Source: Dipteris shenzhenensis
Taxonomy: Eukaryota; Polypodiophyta; Polypodiopsida; Gleicheniales
Length of the DNA: 64,000 nt
Assembly: GCA_047967505.1 (NCBI GenBank)
Contig: CM106538.1
Strand: one strand, 5' to 3'
This document shows positions 22,825 through 36,200 of the stretch, piece after piece. The first letter of the stretch is position 1, and each line of letters starts with the position of its first letter. The notes under the pieces were generated by a model. It saw only the letters and a list, made by a program, of their open reading frames with translations, was not told where the DNA came from and did not search any database. A program made the position numbers and the translations under genes.

Positions 22825-24827
22825 ATGGCTTCAATCGCCCATTGCCCCTCCGTTTCTTTCTCCCTCCTCTCGCCATCCCCCCATTCCTCCTCCTCCTCCC
22901 CTCTCGTCCCTTCCCTTAAAAGATCCTCCTTCTCGGGCGTCTCCTTGCGTGGCACCTCTCCATCTCTCTGTGTTCCTCCTCCTGCTGCCACCAATCCTGC
23001 TGGCTTTGCGTTTGCTGCCGCCTCCAAGCTCGTAACCGAGAAACCCAAAACCAAACAAGATCTGGTAAGATCTTTGCTTTCTTCTTTCTTCCCCTGGAAG
23101 GCAATCTTGTCTTCTGGCTAAAGATGCAAGTTCGAAATTTGCTCTTCAGTTATCGTGCTTCAAACTTTGCTTTCTAACATTCAATTATATGAGAGCTCGT
23201 CTGTGTGTCCTCAGCCAAGGTTTGAGACTACGTAGTTGGCAACGCCTTACTGGCTGCTTTGGGTCCATCGAATTATAGAATTTCCTGTGTTTTGGGCCTT
23301 CGATCCTTCATGTTCATGTGTTTTAAATGTGCTCCAACCTCTCTTATGTGTCTATTTCCTTTACTTAGACGAGGTGTTGGATTTTCCGTAACAGCGAGTC
23401 GAATTTCAGCATTAATCAGTCCATTATTCACGTTCTCAAGTTTTATTTACTTTGGATCTCGGGATTTTCTTCATAGCAGCTACCTGTTATTGCTCGCCGT
23501 GCTGTGCTCAATGTAATGATTCTGTATTGTTTCTGTTTAGCTGATCACGAGGGAGGAAGGACTTGTTTTATATGAGGACATGGTGCTAGGAAGAACTTTT
23601 GAGGACATGTGTGCACAGATGTACTACCGAGGGAAAATGTTTGGATTCGTACATCTGTACAATGGGCAAGAAGCTGTGTCCACTGGCTTTATCAAAGCTC
23701 TTAAAGACACGGATTATATCTGTAGTACATATAGAGACCATGTTCATGCTCTAAGCAAAGGGGTTTCTGCTCGAGCAGTGATGAGTGAACTCTTTGGGAA
23801 AGCTACTGGATGTTGCCGTGGTCAGGGTGGATCTATGCACATGTTCTCGAAAGAACATAGGGTTCTTGGTGGCTTTGCCTTTATTGGAGAGGGAATCCCT
23901 GTTGCCACAGGAGCTGCTTTCAGTTCTAAATATGAAAGAGAGGTGCTAAAAATCGAAAAGGCTGATGGTGTTACTGTGGCTTTCTTTGGAGATGGAACCT
24001 GCAATAATGGCCAATTCTTCGAGTGCTTGAATATGGCTGCTCTGTGGAAGTTACCAATTATTTTTGTTGTGGAAAATAATCTTTGGGCCATTGGTATGTC
24101 GCATATTAGAGCCACTTCTGTGCCAGAGATATGGAAGAAAGGACCTGCTTTTGGAATGCCCGGAATTCATGTGGACGGAATGGACGTGTTGAAGGTGAGA
24201 GAGGTAGCCCAAGAAGCTATTCTTCGAGCAAGGCGAGGGGATGGACCCACGCTTGTGGAATGTGAGACCTACCGTTTTAGGGGGCATTCTCTTGCTGATC
24301 CAGATGAGCTTCGTAGGCCTGGTAAGTGCGATGCCATTCTGCTTTGAAAATTATTTTATCTATCTTTTATTTGGTTGATGGTCTTCTTTAGTGATTCCCC
24401 GAACTTTTCTTTTTCTTTCTTCTGGTTAAATTCTGTGACTGCCGTCCTGATGAGTTGCTGGTTTCCAGAGCCTTGCTGGCAACTGAACGTAGCAGTGGCT
24501 ATATAACTCACATCTGTCATATTGGTCTATGTTTTGATTTTTTGTGCAGCTGAGAAAGCCCACTATGCGGCAAGGGATCCCATCGTAGCACTGAAGAAGT
24601 ATCTTTTAGAGAACACGCTTGCCAGTGAGGATGATTTGAAGGCCATTCATAAGAAAATTGATGAGATTGTGGAAGAGGCGGTAGAATTTGCTGATGCAAG
24701 TCCCCTTCCTCCTAGGAGTCAACTTTTGGAGAATGTTTTTGCAGACCCAAAGGGTTTTGGTATTGGTCCAGATGGAAAATACAGATGTGAGGATCCGGGT
24801 TTTACAGCGGGAACAGCAAAGGTCTAA
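22825..24827 (+). CDS. PDH-E1 ALPHA: Plastidial pyruvate dehydrogenase E1 component, alpha subunit (three exons)
   Basis: Exons 22825-23064, 23541-24321 and 24550-24827 join in frame across GT-AG introns (phase 0 and phase 1) to give 432 residues, close to the usual length of about 430. The protein is the alpha half of the thiamine-diphosphate enzyme that decarboxylates pyruvate and passes the acetyl group to E2 in the plastid, supplying acetyl-CoA for fatty-acid synthesis. Residues 1 to about 65 are Ser/Pro-rich and acidic-poor, a chloroplast transit peptide. The thiamine-diphosphate/Mg motif is G230-D231-G232 to N235-N236. Strongly conserved blocks include [70 protein letters not shown] and [13 protein letters not shown]. 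The plastid form is recognised by these blocks and by the C-terminus. No disruption is seen, so the gene is probably functional. Read unspliced, exon 2 runs into intron 2 and stops at 24345-24347. Confidence 0.95.
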
Positions 24828-25587
24828 ATTTCCTGCCAACCCCACATGGCTGGATAGATATCTTATTCCATGTACTTAGAAAACAGCAAAAGCAAGATGG
24901 TGAAGTTCAAGTCCCAGCTTTGGATAGGGCAAAAGAAATTGATTTCAGCGCATACTCATCTTTGAGAGATCAGTTGTACGGGGAGGGTGCTAGTTACTAG
25001 GAGACCGCAAGAGCAATCCCTGAGCTTAATTTTACTCGAGCCTTTCCATGCTATGTAACACGTCTAATTGTTTTTTTAGAGGCAAGCAAGCATTTTTGTT
25101 TTTCCTAACCACTCAATTCAACTGGTATTCCTTTTCTGTAAACAAAGGGACCAAGAATCGAATTAATGTAACCACATTGATGGGGTATTTTTGCTTTTGA
25201 ATTGCTAGGCCAACGCATTTGCATTTGACCTTTGGTGTCCCAACCTTCTTAGTGAATCAACCTGTTCGTAACTTCAGGTGTGAATATACTACACCTTCTT
25301 GAGCTTAAAGGACTGTTTCCATGAATCCATTGCAATGAAGGTTATACTAGCTGACCAGACCTAGGCCAACACTGACCCCAAAGTGGGGTGTAAAGCCCCA
25401 AGACCGGGCTAATGTGAACCAGCTAAATAATTTTGGGTGCGGTCAAATTCTGTCATGTTTGGGATATCTAACAACTAGATCATACATGCTCATCTTGTTG
25501 GTGACATAGGACATTCATGCACTAAAAATGCCCGTACCAAATATATATTGGGCCTACAAAGAGGTCTCCTTGCCATCCTCTAAGCAC
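24828..25587. other. 3' UTR and downstream flank of the PDH E1-alpha gene
   Basis: AT-rich, no ORF of note. It ends where homology to the Copia relic begins. Confidence 0.5.
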
Positions 25588-26683
25588 AGAGGTCTTTCTT
25601 GGGACTTCCCTCTGAACTGTGATCTGCCCCTTTGCACATTTAAGGTTGCATCCTGCTTGTTGCCGTCCATAGACTTCCGTCTAATCTCTCGGCCAACAAG
25701 CTACCCACAACACCATCAAATTTCAGTACTCCACTAGGTGCAGAGTTATTGATAGCTGTACGTAAGGTATCCCATGAGGATGGCAATGAACATAAGAGAA
25801 ATATGGCCTTAGTCTCTGCATCAAAATTCATCTTCTGAGCCTGAAGCTGGTTGAAAATAATATTGAATTCATTCAAGTGAGAAGCAATGGAGACCCCTTC
25901 CTTCATCTGCAACTCAAACAACCTCTCATGAGGTAAACTTTATTAGAGGCAGTTTCCTTTTCATAAGTGGCACACAGTTTCTTCCACAAATCTTCCATAG
26001 TCTACTCATTTACTACTGTGAAATAAACTGACTCTGCAAGATGAAGTCTAATAGTAGATTTTGCTAATGCATCGAACTCATTCCAATCATCCTCAGACAT
26101 ATTTGTAGGCTTAGCTTCAATCCTTGCCAAGGGTTTAATCTGCTTCTTTTGAATAAGCGCATCCCTTATTTGTTCTTTCCACAAAGAAAAGTTTGTCCCA
26201 TTAATGCTAAAAAACTCCTTTTTAGACATGGAAGAGGATGCCATGATGCAAATGAAGCAAAAATCCCAAATGCTAGTGCTTACAAGAGAGAACCACACCA
26301 AATTACCAGGTGCACCCAAATGTGTATGCTACAATAGAGTGAAATATCACCAAAACTCATGTCTCAAAGCATCTGACTCATGTGCATGTACTATGCATCC
26401 ATATGAGCAAATCTGGCCCAAAAGAAAATGCCAGTTGCAATGGCAATCCAAAATGCCAATAAGTGCCAAATGACTCAGGCATAAACACCGTCCACTGGCA
26501 TATGCATTAATAATATCTCATCCAAGAGAGCATAGCACTATCAGTGCATCACCTGCAATGTGTCAAAGCTATCCCTCAGCATAAAATAGCATCCATGTGC
26601 AAAGCATCCATAAAAATAGCATCCCACAAGGCAATTTGGGCCTATCAGTGGATCCAAATGGCCTATAAATCATCTTCTTCTTT
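25588..26683 (-). mobile_element. Copia-family relic A1: leader and gag only
   Basis: This block matches 36607-37331 of the complete Copia element at 33.0-38.5 kb with abrupt ends on both sides, so it is the same family. On the minus strand it has gag starting at about 26244 (MASSSMSKKEFFSINGTNF, then SLWKEQIRDALIQKKQIKPL), a stop at about 26004, then the UBN2-type region (LNEFNIIFNQLQAQKMNFD; LPSSWDTLRTAINNS). No pol or LTR is attached. It keeps about 380 bp of gag that the complete element has lost. Confidence 0.8.
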
Positions 26684-26689
26684 GTGCAT

Positions 26690-28282
26690 TAGAGTGAGTC
26701 GAGCTTGTGTCAGTGCCTCCGTCTGCTGAGCATGTGCAGAGGTTAAGGAGTTATAATAGGTCTTAAGGATTTTTGTTGCTTGTACTACTGCTGTCAGCTA
26801 TATTTGGCTTTGGTGGAGGTTGGAGATCACATCCCTCACTACCTTCTCTTGAGCTTGGAGAGCTTGGTTCATGCACACTTCTTCAACCTCCATCTCATCT
26901 ATTTGTGCTCGAAGTGCCTTGACCTCTCTGGCAATTTCCTAGAATTGGTCTTCGATTGCTATGGTAATCTATCTGTCCAATTCTTGTGCATGTCCCTCCT
27001 TGGCCAAGCTAGTGAATAGTTTGGACTTTTGGATCATTTAGCTAGCTTGATGATGGAGAATGACAGACGGTGATGAGGATTGGCGATACTGCTGATACAA
27101 TTGGTGCCCATGTAGCCATCCTGATGATTCTATAGTACTTGTTGGGGGTTGTTCCAATGGTATTACAATCACTTGGGTATAGTAGTCATACTGTTGATCT
27201 AGCACTAGCTCCCCTTGTGGCTCATGGACCGGCATGGCATCGATGAGCAATGCTGGTGCCAATGTAGCCTCAGGCTCTAGTGCTAATCTTGCCTCAAGAT
27301 CTAATGCCAATCTTGCCTCAGGCTTTGGCTACTACTACTATTGTTGGAGATATATTGGTTGCAGTTGTGCACCGAGCTATAGCATCTCATGGGGCAATTC
27401 CTCAATTTCAACCTCCAGAATAGGCATTTCTTCTAAGGTATCCGCATCTGCTAATGTGATAGTAGGAGAAGTTGGCGAGGGCTCCCATGCTGGTGAGAAG
27501 GGAATGTCCAACTCCTCACTAGGTTTTGGTGACTGGGGCAGAGTCATGTCTCATTCATATAGCTCTTTTTTTATGATTAAAGCCAATAAGTGGGGAATTT
27601 TACATTTTTGGCCTAATGAACCATTCAGTTTTTTTGTGAAGAAGATGACTAAGTATTGGATCCAATCTTGCTTTAGTTTCCTACTCAGCAAAACAAATGT
27701 GTGGCATGGAAGGGATCGATTCTTGCCGCACTTAACCCCCAGGGTTGTGGATAGGAATTGTGATGCTTCCTTGAGGCGAGGGTTAATGATGGTGCGAAGT
27801 AATATCCCATCCCTATGGAACATTGTACCCTTGGCGAGGAGAGGCTGTACTTTGAGAAATTTAGCATCGGTAGGCCTTGTAGGGTATTTGGCACCTTGTG
27901 TTGGGAGTGAGAAGGCCCTTTGAATGACTATACTATTGAGGATAATGTTGAGTGGGCTCTGATGTATAGTGATGGTGCCGTACTTGCCAACCTGTGCATT
28001 GTTGGAGTGGTAAGAATGGAGAAAGTTCCTGATGTATGTGGTCATTGTAGGACTGCCCTCCAAGTATTTGAGGCTCTCATACAAACTTCCCATACCCCTT
28101 TGCTCTAAGAGAGATGTTGTTACATTGGAAAGAGCATAAGTTGATGTAGGTGGCCACACAAGTTCCAATGACTGGGCCCCGTCAATGGCTGTGTAGGTTG
28201 TTGGTGACTTGGGTGGCATTTGTTCTTCTTGGGTTTCCATGTCATGCATAGAATCCTCCTTAAAGCTATCACTTTGAACCAC
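26690..28282 (-). pseudogene. Unrecognised retroelement-associated ORF, decayed
   Basis: The longest open part is 243 codons (27551-28282). The same minus-strand frame family continues leftward through 27038-27310 and to about 26690 with stops. The N-terminal part has a segment reading GSLYESLKYLEGSPT, then INPRLKEASQFLSTTLGVK, CHTFVLLSRKLKQDWIQYLV and CKIPHLLALIIKK. That layout recalls the 'putative plant transposon protein' domain found in plant retroelements, but the match is weak. Further on are Glu/Leu/Pro-rich repeats (LALEPEATLAPALL) and a likely coiled coil (VKALRAQIDEMEVEEVCMNQ). It lies about 450 bp downstream of a Ty3/gypsy integrase in the same orientation, so it may be an extra ORF of that element. 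Confidence 0.35.
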
Positions 28283-28733
28283 AAGTGCCTATGGTGACCA
28301 TGGTTGAGAGGAGGTAGATGGCTGCGACCTGTGGAGGGGGTCCTGTGATTGAGGTGGTGGACTCTTTCTTCACATCCTCTTTAGTGGTGGCATGTTTCTG
28401 AATGTGCATCCATGTACATATGGTGTACCATTGATCATTAGATTAGTTGGCATGTAGGTATGACATTTGTGTGTGTTTGTGAGGGATCTTATTTTTACAA
28501 ATGCCTTGTGTGGCATAATTATTCATGCAATCGACTATGTGTCTAAGCGAATGCACGTGACCTAGTAACTAGGTAGGGACTAACTATATGATTTTTTGTT
28601 GTTGTTGAGATTTCATAGGGCAGCTAGGACTCAAGCATCACTTCTGAGCCTTAGGTTGAAATCAATTGATGCTACTTATATGTGCAAAGATGTACATATG
28701 CAAGTGAGTGCTCATGATACAATCTAATCCTAA

Positions 28734-30000
28734 CTAAGGAAGACTTGGGTTTCCCAAATCATCAGGGATGGCTTGCGTGTTGAAGGAGTCACGCTTCAAT
28801 TGACTCCCATTTATGGTTGTGTTGAATTGGACTCCATCCAATGTTTCTAGCAGCACAGCTCCGATGGGATTCATCTTTCTTACTCGATAGGGTCCTTGAC
28901 GTAGATACTTGAGTTTTCCCTTGTGTACTTTGGCATTGTATAACAAGACTAGGTCACCTTCCTTGATGCCTTTGGCTTTAAGATTTCTGTCAAACCATGC
29001 CTTTCTTCTGCGTTTTTTTGTTGTCATGGCATGGTAGGTAACTAATTTGGTCTCTGTATGCTTCTCAAATCGATAGAGTCTTTCTTTCAAGGGGTCATGA
29101 TCTCCCATGTGTTCCTGTACTACTATGCATAGGCTTGGTATTACAAATTCTAGTGGGACCACAGCTTCAAGGCCATACACCAATTGAAAAGGTGTATTCC
29201 CTGTACTAACCTTGAGTGTGGTTCGGTATGCCCACCATAAGGCTGCATTTAGTTTCTCTGTCCAATCAGAACATTGTGGTTCTCCTACCTGATGATAATG
29301 CATAATATTTTGTTGGTGGATTTGACCTGTCCATTCCCTTGGGGGTAGTAGGGTGTGCTTTTTCTATGGATTACCATAAAGCCAAACACATTGACAAAAT
29401 GTGTGCCTCTATCCGACACAATTTCAATGGGGCATCTAGAACAATGGGGCATCTGGAACAGATGATCACATTCTCATATAAGAAACTTGTGCTGCTTCTA
29501 GCATCTACCATTTTGACTACTTTAGCTTCAGGCCATTTGGTAAAGTAATCAATGGCGACAATGATGTAGCGTGCCTATGTTCCCTTTACTATTGGATGGA
29601 TGCGACCCAAGTCAATCCCCCATTTTTCAAATGGTTTTTGTGCAACAACTGTTGTTAGTGGATTGAAGACTTTATGTTGGGGTTTAGTGGTCCATTGGCA
29701 TACATTACAACCTTTGACATATTCATAGGCATCTGCCCAAAGTAATGGCTACCAGTAGCTTGCGAGGAGGACTTTTCTTACTCTGGCTTCCCCTTCGAAG
29801 TGTCTTCCTGCAATGCCTTCATGGACTTCACTCAGGATTGGCATGATCTCATGAGGCATTACACATCTTCTTAAAACCTGTTCCTTGCCCATCTTGTACA
29901 GTTGTCCTACAATGACTTGATAGGGTGCAACCTTTAGAATCAATTTTCTGGCATCCACTGCTTATCTATTTCCTGCTTCTATTCCATTGGAGGTGGAGGT
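28734..30000 (-). pseudogene. Ty3/gypsy retrotransposon integrase fragment
   Basis: The N-terminal zinc-binding region is at 29749-29958: LYKMGKEQVLRRCVM and EVHEGIAGRHFEGEARVRKV, the HHCC layout before the catalytic core. The core (29300-29740) is broken by frameshifts. The C-terminal part is open at 28734-29303: WAYRTTLKVSTGNTPFQLVY, LEAVVPLEFVIPS, WFDRNLKAKGIKEGDLVLL and YLRQGPYRVRKM. It ends at 28734 with no chromodomain. Protease and RT are not present to the right, where 30055-30304 holds an ORF I do not recognise. Confidence 0.8.
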
Positions 30001-30469
30001 GTCACCTTTGTCGAGATCTTATTGGTCAACTGGCCTTCCTCTTGGGTCAGCTTCTCAGTTGCAGTTTGGTCGTGTTCCTCTTTTCTTGTATGCCCTCTTG
30101 TCCAAGAGCTGCCAAAAGGTTTTTTCTTTCTCTGAAGGGGAAAGAGAAGAAGCCCACATATGAGGCATCGGGTGTTGAAGCTTGTCCAATGCAGCTAGGA
30201 GATGTTGCTCCGATGTTGGAAAAACCACGATCTGTGGCCCTTCCAAGTCTGCTACCTCCATAAATGTACCTCCATAATCGGCAATGGCATAGGAGTTTCC
30301 TCATTCACTAGTTTCTCTTTGGGTTCCTTCTCAGGAGCCAACAGGAGAGGTCCAAGTATCTCTGTATCCATCTTCGACATTCATCTGGGAGAGCACAGTC
30401 AAGTTGTCTACTAGCGGCGAAAATGCCGCAAGGTTTGTGAAGTCAGGGTCAAAGTAGTCTCTTCCAAAA

Positions 30470-31215
30470 GAGGGTGAGGGGCATAGCCACTATCACATGT
30501 CAAAACTCCACAGGCACATGGGCATATGCAACACAACCGAAAACTCTAAAGTGATCCACTGAAGGCTTTCACCCATGCCATGCCTCATAGGGAGTGATTG
30601 TCTTCAAAGCCTTTGTGGGAGCTCGATTCAAAACATAATTTGCACACATGAGGCCTTCGAGCCAAAACCTATGAGGCAACTTCTTACTAGTAAGCATGCA
30701 TCTATCCATCTCCATAAGAGTGTGATTCTTGTGCTCGGCTTTGCCATTTTACTAAGGTGTAAGCCTCACTGTAAGCTGATGCATGATGCCTTTCTCCTTC
30801 AAAAATGCCTCAAACTCATGAGACATATACTCCCCTCCTCTATCTGTGCGAAGTGTCCACCTTGAGTCTTGTCTCATTTTCAACCATAGCCAAAAAGTGT
30901 ATGTAATGCATAAACACTTCTAATTTTGCCTTAAGACCATAGACCCAAGGATACTTGGTGAAATCATCTATGAATGTAACATAATAGAGATAACCACCAA
31001 AAGCAGGTGTCCTCAAGGGACCGTAGACATCACTGCATATGAGCTCTAATTTAGGAGTAGCTCTTATTGTACCATCCTTCTTAAAAGAAAATCTATGCAT
31101 CTTGCGAAGGATGCAACCCTCACATGCATGAGGAGGAGGTGACTCCAAAGGAGGCAATCTTGCATGCAGAATGAGGGATTCTCAATGAGTGTCATATTTG
31201 GCGAAGTGTGAGTTG
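30470..31215 (-). pseudogene. Copia integrase fragment
   Basis: The 30840-31157 frame reads ACEGCILRKMHRFSFKK (GAG_pre-integrase region), LICSDVYGPLRTPAFGG and YYVTFIDDFTKYPWVYGLK (integrase core). After a frameshift it continues with NGKAEHKNHTLMEMDRCMLT, ANYVLNRAPTKALKTITPY and FGCVAYAHVP down to about 30470. No RT, gag or LTR accompanies it. It is a different Copia family from the one at 33-38.5 kb. Confidence 0.75.
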
Positions 31216-32251
31216 AGCGAGACAAGAATGACGCAGGGAAGGAACCATACACAGGCTTGAGAGGGAGTGGAGGGAGCCTAAATGCGAGGGATGCAAGTTG
31301 CCATCACCGTCACTATCACCGTCCTCCATCCAATCCTAGCTCCATAAAACTACTACTACTAATACTCTTTCATCTTCATTGTTGTATGCACAAGTTTGGA
31401 ATACAAGCTTCAGGTTCATATTCTCCCTCTTTCTTGCCTTGTGTTATCTTTTATTGCTTGCATCCATCTTGGGTACTCCCTTGATTGAGAATAATTAATG
31501 GCAATGATTATAATGTACACTCCTTTTGATAATTTGTCATCACTTAGTACCAAGGCCTATATCTTTACATTGCTTCTTCTTTCAAAAGATACGATTTATG
31601 CTTTCATTTAGTGATGCATTTGGGAGAATAGTTATGAAGATGGCCTACTCTTGCCCCAGCCTGTGTGTTCCCTTTTGGTGATATTACTATGGAGACAACC
31701 CACTCGTAACCCATTCAATGTTGCTTTAGTGAGATACTGAGATGTTCCACCTTTACCTTCATCTTTTTAAATCTAGGATTTAAAGGTTCTTCCCAAGAAG
31801 GGTTCAATGTATGATCTTTATTGTGATGACTCCCTTGGGTCTCACAATAGGTAAGAATCCTTATATAATTTTAACTATCTTTGTGAAAATTTCCTTGGGA
31901 TTATACCTTTTCTCTAGGATTATCCCTTTCCTTTCATTTCCCATGTTCCATTCCCTTATCTTTCCTTCTTATTACCCTCCCCCCCAACTCCATTCTTTCA
32001 ATTCAAATTCTACACGTTGTAGTTTTTGGGATCTTTCCTATTATGGTGTTCTTGCATCTCTCACCATGTTTGTTACATGGTTAGAATGGTTCCCCTATGG
32101 CTTATTGGACGTTTCAGTAATGGTAAGCCTCACTAAGTTAGCCATTTGTACTGATGACCATTAATAAGTGTATGAAATAAATAACTACACTTTTATTTAC
32201 TGTTAGTTACAAAAAATAGTTAAAATAAAATAAGTTATCTTAGAAATTATT

Positions 32252-32460
32252 TACTTAGGCTATTCTAACCAGATTGCATGAAAGGTATACATATAGAAAA
32301 CTCTATTTTTAAAATTTGGAGAGTACTATCTCCTACAAACAATATAGATATAGATATTACTTAGGCTATTTTAACCAGATTGCATGAAAGGTATACATAT
32401 AGAAAACTCTACTTTTTAATTTGACGAGTACTCTCTCCTATAACCAATATATATATTAGT
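32252..32460. repeat. Two-copy tandem repeat, 105-bp period
   Basis: TTACTTAGGCTATT(C/T)TAACC followed by AGATTGCATGAAAGGTATAC starts at 32252 and 32357, with matching sequence to the end of each unit. Confidence 0.85.
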
Positions 32461-32671
32461 TTTTAGCTATGTATTCTTTCCTATTGTGTACTCTTCTTGG
32501 GTGATTTGGATGCTAGACAGTGGATCTGGACTAATGCAAATCTAGACCATAGAACCAAATTCGAACCATTAGTTCTGAACCCTCGAATACAAGTAATGAA
32601 TTTGTGTGAATCTTGTTAAGAATAGTGCAAATTGCACTATTGTAAAAAGGACTATAAAGGAAAGGGACTAT

Positions 32672-32705
32672 CCCTAACCCTAACCTTAATCCTAACATTT
32701 AGGGG
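32672..32705. repeat. Short telomere-like repeat run
   Basis: Three to four CCTAAC-type units (CCCTAACCCTAACCTTAATC) then CTAACATTTAGGGG. Too short and degenerate to be a clear interstitial telomere. Confidence 0.5.
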
Positions 32706-32994
32706 TAAAGATGTATATATGTTTTTCATACATTTAGTGTATAGCTATAGATCATGTTTCCTCCTCACTCCCCTACTAAAAAAAGCCCATGGTTTTTTGT
32801 ACTTGGATCTCTTGTAGTATTTTGTGTGTGCATCTTGTAGTCTAGGGTGGGATCTATACTCATGCTTTTGATCTGAGCTTCCTAGGTAAAGATATCACAT
32901 TTTGAAGCATCCAACTTCTTGTGTTCCTATACTTCTTTTAGACATTCTAGCTAAATAGATGAGGAGAGACTTTCTTTTTCATTATTTTATAGAG

Positions 32995-33171
32995 TGAGAG
33001 TGCTCTCAACGGAAGCAAGAGTGGAAGAGGGAGAGAGAGAGAGACAGAGACAGAGAGCCACAAGTTTTGGTGGGTGCAGAACCACCCTAATCTTCTTTTT
33101 CATTCATTTATATATGTGTTTAAGTATTGTACATAACTGGGGTAAAGGCACAGTGACCTTTAACCCCCACA
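32995..33171 (-). repeat. 3' LTR of Copia element A2
   Basis: 177 bp, bounded by TG...CA, outer neighbour TAGAG. Includes a GA-rich stretch near its left end. Confidence 0.9.
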
Positions 33172-33185
33172 ACCTCCCACTTAAA
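33172..33185 (-). other. Polypurine tract of Copia element A2
   Basis: On the minus strand TTTAAGTGGGAGGT directly precedes the 3' LTR (TGTGGGGGTT...). It primes plus-strand DNA synthesis in such elements. Confidence 0.75.
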
Positions 33186-33224
33186 GGACAATGTGCCTTT
33201 AAGGGAGAACAACCAGTGAGCATA

Positions 33225-36200
33225 CTATCCAATGCCCATCAATACACGACAATACTCAAACCGCTGACTAGGTAGACTCTTCGTCAGCATATCTGCAGGG
33301 TTATCATCTATATGAACCTTGACAAGCTCTATGCGCTTGTCGTCAAGTACCTCCCTGATGAAATGGTACCTGACCTCAATGTGTTTGGTCTTTGCATGAA
33401 AGACCGGATTCCGTGCTAGCTGAATAGCACTCATGGAATCACTATGCAATGTCGGTACACCTATATGAATCCCCAAATATCCCACTAGTTGATCAAGCCA
33501 TATAGCCTCCTTGCAACCCTCTATGGCTGCAACATACTCAGCCTCTGTAATAGACAAAGCAACGCACTTCTGTGCGCGAGACATCCACGACACTGCACCA
33601 CCTGCAAAGGCGAACACATAACCAGAAGTGAATCTCCTACTATCCACATGCCCTGCATAGTTTGAATCTGTGTACCCAAGTACACGCATGTCTCCTCTAC
33701 CAAAGCAGATGCACATCTCCTTGGTACCCTTCATGTACCTCATGATGCACTTAACTGCCTCCCAATGCCTCTTTCCTGGATTAGCCATATATCGGCTAAC
33801 AACTCCCACTGCAAATGCAATGTCTGGTAGCTATCATAGCATACATAAGACTCCCAACTGCTGATGCATAAGGAACCTTGGCCATCATGGCCCTTTCCTC
33901 ATCTAATTTGGGACTATCTGTATGACTCAGTTTCACATATGGAGGCAATGGAGTACTCACTGCCTTCCCCCCCTCCATATTGAAACGCTGCAATACTTTT
34001 GTAACATACTCTTTTTGTGAAAGCCAAAGGAGTTTCCTACTCCGATCACGCGTGATGCACATACCAAGAATATGACCTGCAAGTCCCAAATCCTTCATAT
34101 CAAAGGCCTCATGCAACTTGGCCTTTAATGCATCTAGTTCATAAGTATTCTTGCTAGCCAATAGCATATCATCCACATATAGTGCCAGGATTATCAGGCT
34201 ATTATCCTTAGCCCTTTTAGTGTAGAGGCAGTGATCAATTTCACTCCTTCTAAAACCCTGGGACCGAATGAAAGCATCAAACTTCTGATACCATTCTCTA
34301 GGCACTTGCTTAAGACCATAGAGACTCTTCTTCAGCTTGCAAACTAAATGCTCTTTGCTCTTTTCTTCAAAGCCTTCCGGCTGCACCATGTAAATTTCCT
34401 CATGTAAATCCCCATGCAAGAAAGCTGTCTTGACATCCATCTGCATAAGCTCCATATCCTCTACTGCCACTAGTCTAAGCATGCATCTAAGTGTGGTCAT
34501 CTTCACAACTGGAGAGAATATCTCATCAAAGTCCACACCCTTCTCTTGCTTGAACCCTTTAGCAACCAAACGGGCCTTTGTACCTAGGCACATCATCACC
34601 TGTGACCTTCATTTTGTAGACCCATTTACATGGCAATGCTTTCTTTCCATGTGGCAAAGAAACCAAGTCCCAAGTCTTATTTTTCATAAGTGAACTCATC
34701 TCTGATTGCATAGCATACTTCCACTTGCGTTGATCCTCATGCATCATAGCCTCTCTGTAGCAAGAAAGCTCCCTGCAATCAGTAAGCATCACATAGTCTA
34801 CCCCTGGAACAAACCTATCAGGCAGTCTAGACACTCTAGATGATCTTCTCAAGGGCATTTCAGCTTGCTGTCCCACCTGCATATCAGCCACATTTGGCTC
34901 ATCATTTCCACCAATAGATGATCCATCATCTACCCTTGATTGTATACCTATGGGAGTACTTGGTGGTACCATTTCTTGCACATTTGGTGCATGGACAGCT
35001 TGCTGTCTATCAACATATGTAGGTGGATTCACATCCTGGAAAGTGATTCTCCTCATTTCCACATCCCTCATGGGTGCCTTATGCATCTTCTTCTCATTGA
35101 AGACCACATCATGGCTGCGTATGATCTTCTTTGCTTCTGGATCCCAGAGACGATAGCCCATCTCTCCACTTTCACCATAACCTAGAAAGATGCATTTCCT
35201 AGAAGCTTCTTTCGAAGCTCTTTTGGCACATGTGCATATGCCTCACACCCAAATATGCGCAACTGAGAGTAAGAGGGCTTCTTGCCACTACATGCCTCTT
35301 CAGGAATACCACCATCCAAACTCTTACTAGGTGATCTATTGATCACATGCACTGCAGTCTTCATTGCCTCAGCCCAAAAACCACCAGAAAGACTTGCATT
35401 GGAAAGCATGCATTGCAACCTTTCTTGAATGGTATGGTTCATCTTTTCTGCAACTGGATTTTGCTCTGGAGTACGAGGGGATGTGAGCTCCCTCTTAATC
35501 CCACGTGTATCACAGAAATGCTGAAAGTCATGAGAGAGACACTCTCCACCATTGTCAGTCCGTAGGCATTTAAGCGTTCTACCTGACTGATTCTCAACCA
35601 AGGCCAGCCATTTCTGAAATACCTGGAACACATCACTCTTCTGAGCTATAGCATAAGCCCACACTTTCCTAGTTGCATCATCAATGAATGTCACATAGTA
35701 TTCAGCCCCGCCTAATGGCCGTGTAGGCATGGGACCACATACGTCTGAATGCACCAAATCAAGCATTTCAAACTCTTTCTTTCCCCTTCTTTTATGGGCT
35801 GATTTAGTCTGCTTCCCATAGAGACAATGCTCACAAAATTCAAAATCAGAGAAACTCAAATGCGGTACATAACCCAAACGGCATAAGAGTTTCATTCCAT
35901 TCTGGCTCATGTGCCCCAACCTGCAATGCCACAAAGAAGTGCTTGGCTGCTCGGTTATTGCAACAACATGATCAAATACCCCTGATACATGTAAGGGATA
36001 CAAAGTCCCACACTTGGCACCCCTGGCCAAAAGCATAGAGCCCTTCTGAATTTTCCAACTCTGAAAGCCAAAAGTGGTGTGAAAACCAGCATCATCTAGC
36101 TGACCCACTGAAATAAGACTCTTGGTCAGCTTAGGCACATGTCTCACATGTTTTAAAATAAATGCAGACCCATTTGCAAAAGAAAACTTTATGTCACCTG

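Larger units (their letters stand above)
31260..32994. other. AT-rich intergenic stretch
   Basis: No gene recognised. Holds a two-copy tandem repeat (32252-32460) and a short telomere-like run (32672-32705), listed separately. Confidence 0.5.

Noticed and set aside
22395-22919. Several overlapping ORFs on both strands upstream of PDH E1-alpha
   Set aside because: GC/CT-rich promoter and leader sequence; no conserved motif, and the real gene begins at 22825.
27234-27923. 229-codon plus-strand ORF
   Set aside because: Antisense shadow of the minus-strand ORF at 27551-28282 and its extension.
32672-32705. Interstitial telomere
   Set aside because: Only three to four imperfect CCTAAC units, and not the regular CCCTAAA plant form.
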